Shown here: positions 57,029 to 64,000 of the stretch, piece by piece
Numbering within the stretch: the stretch's first letter is position 1
How the letters are laid out: the number at the start of each line of letters is the position of its first letter
Source of the DNA: Bacteroidales bacterium
GTDB lineage: Bacteria > Bacteroidota > Bacteroidia > Bacteroidales > VadinHA17
Direction: 5' to 3'
Assembly (NCBI GenBank): GCA_003142255.1
Contig: PLLO01000008.1
Location: 92,748-156,747 of the forward strand
DNA: 64,000 bases
Notes under the pieces: model-generated
Database searches by the model: none
The model's input: the letters and a program-made list of their open reading frames with translations, nothing else
Told to the model about the DNA's origin: nothing
Position numbers and translations under genes: made by a program

Positions 57029-58558
57029 ATGAAAATCTATCTTGTTTTATTGTTCACCTTTTTTACTATATGTTCCAGGGGAGCAGATGTTAATATTCTT
57101 GATTTTGGAGCTGTTCCGGATGGAAAAACGCTTACTACGGAAGCCATTCAAAGGGCTATTGATCAATGTTCCATCACCGGGGGTGGTACTGTCACAGTTC
57201 CTCAGGGGACTTACCTGACCCATACTATTTTTCTGAAAAATGGTGTCAACCTAAGTATTCAAAAGGGAGCAGTAATCCTGGGCGATACGGATCCCAAGGC
57301 TTTCACCGGAGCGATAATCTATGCCGATCAAATTGAATATGCTTCCATTACCGGGCAGGGTATCATAAACGGACAAGGGTATGCCAAATATTTCCCCACA
57401 GAAGGTCCCCGGCATAGCATAGTTAAACTTTTCAAATGTAAGAACATTACGGTCAAGGATGTCAGTATGATCAATTCCCCCACATGGGTATTTTCAATCT
57501 ATGAATGTGACGGGGTTCGGGTTAATGGAGTGCGCATATATTCCTACGTAAACCAGAACAATGACGGGATTGATATCTTTGCTAAGAACGTAACAATTTC
57601 CGATTGCACTATCGACAGTGAGGATGATGCAATATGCCTGAAAAGCGAAAATCCGGATTTTCTTGTTGAAAATGTGGCCATTACGAATTGTATTATTGGT
57701 ACCAACTGCAATGCCATCAAATTTGGTACAAGCAGCTATTGCGGATTCAAAAATATAACTATCAGCAACTGTGTGGTACGTTGGCCAATTGAGGCTGCTA
57801 AAATCCCCCCACGCTCAACTCTAAAAGGATGTGATACCGATACAATTGCGGAAGTCGGGATTGCTCTTGAGGTAGTTGACGGTGGATTTATGGACCAGGT
57901 GGCCATAAACAACGTAAGTATGACAGGCATTCAGACCCCTTTATTTATAAGGTTAGGAAGCCGTAAGGGCCCCGGGACACTTAAGAATATTTTGATCAGT
58001 AATATCACCGCTACAGATGAAACCCTGCTGAACAGTTCCATCACCGGAATTCCGGGAAGTATCATTGAAAATGTTATTGTCAGGGATCTTATTTTCAATT
58101 CCAAGGGAAAAGGTTCCATGGTTGAGGCAACTGCGATAGTGCCCGAGAAGATAGACTCATATCCACAGGCCAATATAGTGTTCGGTTACAGTGTGCCTGC
58201 TTATGGAATGTATATCAGGCATGTCAGGAACCTTGTGATGGAGAATTTTATATTCAATTTACTTGCCCCCGATGCTCGGCCTGCATTGGTGCTGGATGAT
58301 TGCCACGATATCAGGATAAATAATTTTGACGTGGATATACCGACAAACAATCAGCCTCTGATCCGCATGATTCAGTCCACCAACGTTACCATTTCAGGAT
58401 ATCAGTCAGTTGAACCCATTCCCAGTTTTATTATGTTAGAGGGGGAATTAACCCATAGTATTAAGTTAACAGGTAACGATCTCTCCAGGGTAAAAGAGGT
58501 CGTAAAGTTCAGGAACGGCTGCAAGGATTCGGCAGTGAAACTTTTAAACAATTTCTAA
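57029..58558 (+). CDS. GH28 family pectinolytic glycoside hydrolase (diverged copy)
   Basis: 509 residues with signal peptide YLVLLFTFFTICSRGA. It has the same architecture as the two upstream GH28 proteins but only moderate identity (NILDFGAVPDGKTLTTEAIQ, GGGTVTVPQGTYLTHTIFLK). Catalytic aspartates lie in NNDGIDI and SEDDAICLKS. The usual G-H-G site reads TNCNAIKFG, again lacking the histidine, and the basic block reads LFIRLGSRKG. It lacks the insert near residue 130 seen in the tandem pair, so its cleft should be more open. It is separated from the other two by the GH115-like gene. Confidence 0.87.
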   Translation: MKIYLVLLFTFFTICSRGADVNILDFGAVPDGKTLTTEAIQRAIDQCSITGGGTVTVPQGTYLTHTIFLKNGVNLSIQKGAVILGDTDPKAFTGAIIYADQIEYASITGQGIINGQGYAKYFPTEGPRHSIVKLFKCKNITVKDVSMINSPTWVFSIYECDGVRVNGVRIYSYVNQNNDGIDIFAKNVTISDCTIDSEDDAICLKSENPDFLVENVAITNCIIGTNCNAIKFGTSSYCGFKNITISNCVVRWPIEAAKIPPRSTLKGCDTDTIAEVGIALEVVDGGFMDQVAINNVSMTGIQTPLFIRLGSRKGPGTLKNILISNITATDETLLNSSITGIPGSIIENVIVRDLIFNSKGKGSMVEATAIVPEKIDSYPQANIVFGYSVPAYGMYIRHVRNLVMENFIFNLLAPDARPALVLDDCHDIRINNFDVDIPTNNQPLIRMIQSTNVTISGYQSVEPIPSFIMLEGELTHSIKLTGNDLSRVKEVVKFRNGCKDSAVKLLNNF

Positions 58559-58614
58559 TAGAAATTATAAATGGGCATGAGTGCAAAACCATAGTAAAAT
58601 GCAATATCCGTATT

Positions 58615-59757
58615 ATGAGAACAAGAATGATTTGTGGATTTTTATCATTTTGTATCATATTCATTACAGCAAGTAAGCTAAAAGCTGATAGCAATGCTGA
58701 ATTTCTTTTTAAAGTTCTTCCATCAGAGGCAGCAATAAATGTTGTAAAGGATGGCATCCCTGACTCTCTTTTTAAGAATATTCAAATTGGTGACTTGGGG
58801 AAAGACCAGATAAGCAAATTTTTTTTATCGAAGAATGTTGATTTTCTCCAGATTCAATCTACAATAACTGATATTGTAAAATTTGCGATTGTTGTTTATA
58901 AGCCTCACAAACCTTCTCCCATTTTAATGATTGCACATGGCTGGCATGAATCTGTAACTGCCCCCACAGAAAAAACTGAAAATCCATATGAGAATTTTTT
59001 GACGATTCAGGTTGATATGCGGGGAAGAAAATATTCTTCAGGAAATCCGGATTGCAATGGTTATGAACTGTATGACTTCTATGATGCTTACCGATATGTT
59101 GTTAAGAACTATCGACAATATATTTCCGATACGGCACAGGTTTACTTTTCCGGAGGCAGCGGTGGCGGAGGTAATGGATATGAAATACTGGGGAAGTTCC
59201 CTGATTTATTTTGCAGTGCCGTAATAAGCTGTGGAATAAGCGATTATTCCGATTGGTACAGGAGAGATAGTATTGGAGAATTTCGGGATGAAATGTCTTC
59301 GTGGATTGGTTGTACGCCTGATCAAAATCCTGAAGCATATCAGTCGAGAAGCGGAATTATATCCGTTCGGAATCTTTTAACACCTGTCTATATTATTCAT
59401 GGCGAAACTGATGTCAGAGTCCCGGTTACTCATGCCAGGAATTTTTTCAATAGTGCAAAGGAACTTAATAAAGAAGTATATTATCTGGAATTAAAAAATG
59501 TTGGTACACGAAATCATTGGGGGAATATTACTATAGCCCAGGAGAAGGCAAAAACCGAGTTTGACCTGAAAGGTCTTGAATTTCGAAACCCTCCGAAATT
59601 ACCGAAGAGGGGCAAACTCATAGTTCCCGGATACGTCGTGACAAAAGAATTTTCAGTTTTTTTACGTTCGATTGATTCTGTCGGACTTATTAAGTATGAT
59701 ACTAAAAAGCAAAAAATTAAATTTTTAAAAGGTGAAGGTGATGTTATCTGGAATTAA
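58615..59757 (+). CDS. Secreted alpha/beta-hydrolase (serine esterase/peptidase type)
   Basis: 380 residues with a signal peptide (ICGFLSFCIIFITASKLKA). The catalytic triad can be read: nucleophile S182 in SGGSGGGG, D266 in HGETDVRVP and H301 in TRNHWGN. The oxyanion-type block is ILMIAHGWHES. The fold is that of prolyl oligopeptidase-like and carbohydrate-esterase-like hydrolases; which one cannot be decided by eye. In a pectin-type PUL an acetyl- or methyl-esterase role is plausible. It starts 56 bases after the third GH28 gene. Confidence 0.75.
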   Translation: MRTRMICGFLSFCIIFITASKLKADSNAEFLFKVLPSEAAINVVKDGIPDSLFKNIQIGDLGKDQISKFFLSKNVDFLQIQSTITDIVKFAIVVYKPHKPSPILMIAHGWHESVTAPTEKTENPYENFLTIQVDMRGRKYSSGNPDCNGYELYDFYDAYRYVVKNYRQYISDTAQVYFSGGSGGGGNGYEILGKFPDLFCSAVISCGISDYSDWYRRDSIGEFRDEMSSWIGCTPDQNPEAYQSRSGIISVRNLLTPVYIIHGETDVRVPVTHARNFFNSAKELNKEVYYLELKNVGTRNHWGNITIAQEKAKTEFDLKGLEFRNPPKLPKRGKLIVPGYVVTKEFSVFLRSIDSVGLIKYDTKKQKIKFLKGEGDVIWN

Positions 59758-59780
59758 TTAAAATTAAAATGTAAAATAAG

Positions 59781-60500
59781 ATGAAAAAAAGAATGTTTGT
59801 TTCAATTCTTGGTATTTGCTTCATAATGAGTATGGTGTCGGCACAACTACCGGTACTGACCAAAAAAGAAGTAAAACAAGGCTGGGTATTATTGTTCGAC
59901 GGGCAATCATCGAAAGGGTGGGAGAGATCCAACGGAAATGCTTTTCCTTCAACCGGATGGGTAATTAACAATGGAGTGCTTACCGTAATCCCCTCAAAAG
60001 ACTCGCACGGCGGAGGTGATATTGTCACCCTTGATGATTATTCAGATTTTGAATTAATGGTTGATTTTAAAGTCACTGTTGGTGCAAACAGCGGAATAAA
60101 ATATTTCTTTTCCAAATATGAAAAAGGTGGTTTACTGGGCCTTGAATATCAGATATTAGATGATGCCGTAAATCCTGATGCAAAACTTGGAGTAAATGGT
60201 AATCGTGTATGTGGATCGCTTTATGACATGATCCCTCCTTCGGCGAACCGGAAAGTAATGCCTGTTGGTGAGTGGAACACAGCAAGGATCATATCACAGG
60301 GCAAACATGTGGCGCATTGGCTTAATGGTGTAAAAATCGTCGAATATGACCGGGGGAGTAAAGCTTATATGAAGGCTTTGCAACAAAGTAAATTCAAAGA
60401 TGCTGTTCCGTCTTTCGGCAGTGTTGATAAGGGTCGTATCCTTTTACAGGATCATGGATCTGAGGTTTCTTTCAGGAACATTAAAATTAAAAAGCTATAG
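59781..60500 (+). CDS. DUF1080 (PF06439) protein, 3-keto-glycoside hydrolase/lyase type
   Basis: 239 residues with signal peptide MFVSILGICFIMSMVSAQ. The concanavalin-like DUF1080 domain is clear (EVKQGWVLLFDGQSSKGWER, DFELMVDFKVTVGANSGIKYF, EYQILDDAVNPD, PVGEWNTARIISQGKHVAHWLNG, ending FRNIKIKKL). Family members have been described as acting on 3-keto-glycosides formed by Gfo/Idh oxidoreductases. Here such an oxidoreductase is the next gene, 40 bases downstream, and both are exported. The natural substrate in this PUL is unknown. Confidence 0.88.
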   Translation: MKKRMFVSILGICFIMSMVSAQLPVLTKKEVKQGWVLLFDGQSSKGWERSNGNAFPSTGWVINNGVLTVIPSKDSHGGGDIVTLDDYSDFELMVDFKVTVGANSGIKYFFSKYEKGGLLGLEYQILDDAVNPDAKLGVNGNRVCGSLYDMIPPSANRKVMPVGEWNTARIISQGKHVAHWLNGVKIVEYDRGSKAYMKALQQSKFKDAVPSFGSVDKGRILLQDHGSEVSFRNIKIKKL

Positions 60501-60540
60501 GAATTAAAATATCTATTCAATAATCAAAAATCAAAATAGG

Positions 60541-61890
60541 ATGAAAGATTCACGCAGGGTATTCATTAAGAAAGTAGCTGCCGGATCTGCCGGCCTTGCA
60601 ATCGGAGGTACTGCATTTGGTTTTGATGCCAGAAGTTATAAGAATATCATAGGGGCTAACGAAAGGATTCGTATAGCCACTATTGGAGTAAACAGCCGTG
60701 GAAAAAGCATGGGGGGAACGTTTGCCATTCAAAAGAATGCCGAAGTGGCATGTGTTTGCGATGTTGATGAAAGAGCTATCCCAAAGGCGATAAAAACCAT
60801 TATGGATGCAAAACAAATCAATACTCCCACCTCAGAAAAAGATTGCCGCAAAGTATTGGATGACAAATCAATCGATGCAATTTATATTGCAACTCCAGAT
60901 CATTGGCATGCTCCTCTCACTATAATGGGTTGTAAAGCCGGGAAACATGTATATGTGGAAAAACCTTTGAGCCATAATCCCAGGGAAGGTGAAATTGCTA
61001 TCGCGGCTGCACGAAAATATGACCGCGTAGTCCAGATGGGTGCACAACGTCGTTCAGCGCCGGTCCTTACGCAGGGGATAAATCAATTGCACAATGGAAT
61101 CATAGGCCGGGTCTATATGGCAAAAACATGGTACACAAATACACGCAAAGATAACTTTTTGAAACCGGGACCTGTCCCTTCCTGGCTTGATTATAATTTA
61201 TGGCAGGGCCCCGCTCCCCATGTTCCATATAAAGATGGTTTGATTCATTATAATTGGCATTGGTTCTGGCATTGGGGAACTGGTGAAGCATTGAATAACG
61301 GAACTCATGAAGTTGATGTTGCCCGCTGGGGTCTTGGTGTGGACTTTCCTATACGAGTCACCTCTGTTGGTGGCAGATACCATTATAAAGATGATTGGGA
61401 AACACCCGACACACAAGTGATTACCATGGATTACCCCGGCCGAGTTTCCCTGATGTGGGAATGCAGAAGCTCAAACGGAAGAAAAATAGAAGGAGCTGAC
61501 CGTGGAATTATTTTCTATGGTGAAAAAGGAAGCCTGGATACTGGTGGAGATAACTACAAGGTGTACGATCTTGATGGTAAATTAATTAACGAGGTAAGTT
61601 CTCTTATATCCCAGGATGATTTGCAGGGACGAAATACTGCAAGCCCAAGTTTAGGAATGGATAGCCTTCACGTCATGGACTTCCTTGATGCAATAAGAAA
61701 TAATCGTCGTCCAAATTGTGATGTCGAATTGGGATATAAAAGTGTTGTTGCCATGCAGTTAGGAAATATCTCCTGGCGTGTGGGCCACGATCTGAAGATC
61801 GATCCTGAAAATGGTCATATTATAGGTGATACTGATGCCCGGAAATTATGGGGACGTGAGTATGAAAAGGGATGGGAACCGGTTGTTTAA
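60541..61890 (+). CDS. Exported Gfo/Idh/MocA-family oxidoreductase
   Basis: 449 residues. A twin-arginine signal (SRRVFIKKVAAGSAGLAIGG) indicates folded export with bound NAD(P). The Rossmann part follows (IRIATIGVNSRGKSMGG, EVACVCDVDE). IDAIYIATPDHWHAP and VYVEKPLSHN mark the active-site region, with the Lys of the EKP motif. The C-terminal alpha/beta domain has HWFWHWGTGEALNNGTHEVDVARWGL, where the His and Asp are typical of sugar-oxidising members. The predicted role is oxidation (or reduction) of a sugar hydroxyl, perhaps at C3, coupled to the DUF1080 protein encoded upstream. Confidence 0.9.
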   Translation: MKDSRRVFIKKVAAGSAGLAIGGTAFGFDARSYKNIIGANERIRIATIGVNSRGKSMGGTFAIQKNAEVACVCDVDERAIPKAIKTIMDAKQINTPTSEKDCRKVLDDKSIDAIYIATPDHWHAPLTIMGCKAGKHVYVEKPLSHNPREGEIAIAAARKYDRVVQMGAQRRSAPVLTQGINQLHNGIIGRVYMAKTWYTNTRKDNFLKPGPVPSWLDYNLWQGPAPHVPYKDGLIHYNWHWFWHWGTGEALNNGTHEVDVARWGLGVDFPIRVTSVGGRYHYKDDWETPDTQVITMDYPGRVSLMWECRSSNGRKIEGADRGIIFYGEKGSLDTGGDNYKVYDLDGKLINEVSSLISQDDLQGRNTASPSLGMDSLHVMDFLDAIRNNRRPNCDVELGYKSVVAMQLGNISWRVGHDLKIDPENGHIIGDTDARKLWGREYEKGWEPVV

Positions 61891-61955
61891 ATATTGTTAT
61901 CAGAGATTTCTTAATTTGGATCTTTTCAAATAAGTATTTATTGAACTAAAACAAA

Positions 61956-63434
61956 ATGAATAGATTTAAGAAAATTTGCCTCTTTTTCGTTGGCCTATTG
62001 TCAGTTATCTGGTTTTTGGTCAGGGTAATACCTAAACCAAGCCGGGCAAGTTATCCATGTCAGCGAGCTGTTTTCCCGATCGCTTCCGCATTTGTTATCT
62101 GGATTCTATCTGTTATCGGATCAGTAACTATTTTTAAAAAACTTAAAGCCAGCATAATCCTGAAAAAGTATTCCAAGACGGCACTCCTTCTTGTAGTCGG
62201 GGCCATAGCCCTTATGTTTGTTTTAAGCCAGCCGGTAATCCCATCAGTAGCAAATACCTCTGGAAATTCCAATGAAACACCAATTGGCGAGGCCCGTGGT
62301 ATTTTTCCCGGAAGGGTTGTCTGGACTTATGATAAGAAGGTGACATCGTGGGATGGACAAACCGGTCATTACTGGGATTATAATTTTACTGATCAGAAGG
62401 GGATCGAAAAAATGCTTTCCTCTTCGTTGCGTCTGATTTCAGGTCAGAAGAGTGACAAAAAAGCCTGGGACGCTTTATTCGTGTTCTTCAATAAGAACCA
62501 TAATAAAAGTAATCTGCACTATTCCAAAGGTCAAAAAATAGTGATTAAAATCAATATGAACACTGCCCGGAAGAGTTATGAGAGTTATGAAAAGGAGAAC
62601 TCAATTAATGCCACTCCGCAGGTAGTTCTCGCCATGATACGTCAGTTAGTGGATGTTGCCGGGGTGCCGGACAGTTGTATTACTGTATTTGACGGAACCC
62701 GGTACATTACTGATAATATTTATGATCCCTGCAAGAAAGAATTTCCAGGATTAAAGTTCGTAGATAGATATGGGAAAAAAGGACGGATTCAGGTCAGGTG
62801 GAAAGAGAATCAAATTACATATGCGGTAAAAAACACCTGTGGAACAAGTATAGCTACATGTGTTACAGATGCTGACTATATAATCAATATGGCACTGTTT
62901 AAGGGGCATAATGTTGCGGGCATTACCTCATGCGGGAAAAATCATTTTGGCAGTATCAACAAACAGGAACACTATTACATCCGTCAGTCGGATCGCGGAC
63001 CTGGAGTATATAATCCTATTATAGATTTGATGGGACATAACGAACTTGGTCAAAAAACCTTACTCTATATGGTCGATGCTATTTACGGGTCCAAAGATGC
63101 TGATCCGGCACCTGAAAAATGGCAAATGGAGCCTTTCAACAACAATTGGCCCTCAAGTATTTTTCTGTCTCTTGATAATGTCGCAATAGAATCGGTAGTC
63201 TGGGACTTTTTCAATACTGAAATAGGTGACAGGAGCTATATGAAAAATTCAGACAGCTATCTTCATGAAGCAGCACTAGCCGGGAATCCTCCTTCAAAAA
63301 CCATCTATGCTCCCAATGGAGATAATGTACAGTTAAAAAGCCTGGGTGTGCATGAGCATTGGAATAATGTTTCCGAGAAAAAGTATTCCCGCAACCTTGG
63401 TTCAGGGAATGGTATAGAATTGGTCAGAAATTAA
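61956..63434 (+). CDS. Membrane-anchored DUF362 protein
   Basis: 492 residues. Three hydrophobic segments at the N-terminus (ICLFFVGLLSVIWFLVRV, AVFPIASAFVIWILSVIG, ALLLVVGAIALMFVLS) anchor an extracytoplasmic DUF362-like domain from about residue 110. Its marks are KIVIKINMNTARK, ADYIINMALFKGHNVAGIT and SCGKNHFGSINKQ. Unlike the DUF362 protein at 4199-5311 there is no ferredoxin cysteine cluster. Function is unknown. Co-orientation and short gaps (65 bases upstream, 47 downstream) place it in the enzyme operon of the PUL. Confidence 0.75.
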   Translation: MNRFKKICLFFVGLLSVIWFLVRVIPKPSRASYPCQRAVFPIASAFVIWILSVIGSVTIFKKLKASIILKKYSKTALLLVVGAIALMFVLSQPVIPSVANTSGNSNETPIGEARGIFPGRVVWTYDKKVTSWDGQTGHYWDYNFTDQKGIEKMLSSSLRLISGQKSDKKAWDALFVFFNKNHNKSNLHYSKGQKIVIKINMNTARKSYESYEKENSINATPQVVLAMIRQLVDVAGVPDSCITVFDGTRYITDNIYDPCKKEFPGLKFVDRYGKKGRIQVRWKENQITYAVKNTCGTSIATCVTDADYIINMALFKGHNVAGITSCGKNHFGSINKQEHYYIRQSDRGPGVYNPIIDLMGHNELGQKTLLYMVDAIYGSKDADPAPEKWQMEPFNNNWPSSIFLSLDNVAIESVVWDFFNTEIGDRSYMKNSDSYLHEAALAGNPPSKTIYAPNGDNVQLKSLGVHEHWNNVSEKKYSRNLGSGNGIELVRN

Positions 63435-63481
63435 ATATTTCGATATTTCGTTTTATTTAAATCAATCCTTAATACTAATAG

Positions 63482-64000
63482 ATGAAGAATACCTCACTTG
63501 CATTAAAGCTTTTATTAAGTCTTGTTTTTACAGGCTCAGTTATTGGCTGTTATACAAATGCACAGATCCCAGCCGACTATAAAGGCAAACCATTTGCAGA
63601 TTCGTTGAACAGGAAAGGACCTCAGGTAATTCCGGGCATAGTAGAGCTTGCATTTTATGATCTGGGAGGAGAGGGGATAGCTTACCACGACAGTGATAAA
63701 ATAAACAATGGCAGCGGTAAATTGAATTACGACCAGAATTGTCCGGTATCGGGTGGATTGAAACCGGGTAATTATATTTGTCATTTCAGAGAAAATGAAA
63801 GTGTAGATTTATCTTACACTAAGGATCTGGCCGATTTCAACCATGCAAATCTGTATGAGCCGCCAGTCCTGCAACTGTATTTAGGATGGGAGGCTAAAGG
63901 AGAATGGACGAACCAACATGAAATTAATCACGATATCTATGATCTGACATTAATAAAATTCCCTGATACCGTATTGCATATCAAATTTATAGAAATTTAA
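63482..64000 (+). CDS. Secreted carbohydrate-binding-like protein, probably truncated
   Basis: 172 residues; the TAA occupies the last three bases of the window. The N-terminus is a signal peptide or lipoprotein signal (GSVIGC, or cleavage at TNAQ). The body (IPADYKGKPFADSLNRKGPQ, VIPGIVELAFYDLGGEGIAY, HDSDKINNG, YLGWEAKGEWTN) matches the CBM6-like segment found near the N-terminus of larger secreted glycosidases. It stops soon after the GEWTN block, where a beta-sandwich normally continues. So it is either a short stand-alone binding module or a gene cut by a frameshift or early stop; the sequence beyond the window would tell. Confidence 0.65.
   Translation: MKNTSLALKLLLSLVFTGSVIGCYTNAQIPADYKGKPFADSLNRKGPQVIPGIVELAFYDLGGEGIAYHDSDKINNGSGKLNYDQNCPVSGGLKPGNYICHFRENESVDLSYTKDLADFNHANLYEPPVLQLYLGWEAKGEWTNQHEINHDIYDLTLIKFPDTVLHIKFIEI

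Overview
The window looks like a Bacteroidota chromosome, most like an environmental, polysaccharide-degrading Bacteroidales/Marinilabiliales-type anaerobe. The evidence is a short RpoD sigma factor without region 1.1, a promoter of the TTTG-N19-TAnnTTTG type in front of it, SusC/SusD pairs with an ECF sigma factor and a FecR-type anti-sigma, a propeller-type sensor kinase with a LytTR regulator, few Shine-Dalgarno sequences, and many secreted proteins with Bacteroidota-style signal peptides. Function calls are by recognition of motifs and family architecture; no database search was possible.

1-27.0 kb is conserved backbone. It holds an outer-membrane beta-barrel protein, gyrB, a minus-strand cluster dapF / rlmN / PBP4-type carboxypeptidase / ferredoxin-like DUF362 protein, an HtrA protease, rpoD, a LytTR regulator with its propeller sensor kinase, uvrB, an exported methyltransferase, an FAD oxidoreductase, a three-gene cluster (two paralogous barrel proteins plus a secreted caspase-fold protease), a GH65-like lipoprotein and small proteins.

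27.0-34.1 kb is a scarred mobile-DNA zone. It starts at a 17-bp piece of the 3' end of tRNA-Pro(GGG), still followed by a tRNA-type terminator on the minus strand. It ends at a longer 45-nt 3' half of the same tRNA at 34055-34099. Between them lie a small secreted-repeat gene with a one-base frameshift, a small barrel protein, a complete ISL3-family insertion sequence (25-bp perfect inverted repeats, split transposase), a truncated IS1380-family transposase with an internal stop, and a noticeably G+C-richer putative glycoside hydrolase.

34.1-37.0 kb looks like the integration module of an integrative element. A tyrosine integrase sits next to the tRNA-Pro fragment, preceded by five helically phased TGTA repeats. 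Next comes a protein joining a catalytically dead serine-recombinase domain to an excisionase-like helix-turn-helix, then two small unknown genes.

37.3-64 kb is one co-oriented polysaccharide utilisation locus (PUL). It has an ECF sigma factor, a FecR anti-sigma, SusC1 (with STN signalling domain)-SusD1, SusC2 (no STN)-SusD2, a DUF1735-type surface lipoprotein, three GH28 enzymes (two of them a recent tandem duplication), a GH115-like enzyme and a serine hydrolase. These are followed by a DUF1080 (3-keto-glycoside hydrolase/lyase type) protein, a Tat-exported Gfo/Idh oxidoreductase, a membrane DUF362 protein and a carbohydrate-binding-like protein that ends at the last base. The predicted target is a pectic or glucuronate-bearing plant polymer: oligosaccharides are imported by the two Sus pairs, trimmed by GH28/GH115, and possibly finished by an oxidise-then-eliminate (3-keto) route. 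No intact tRNA-Pro was seen to the right, so the PUL may be cargo of the element whose integrase is at 34.3 kb, with the far end outside the window.
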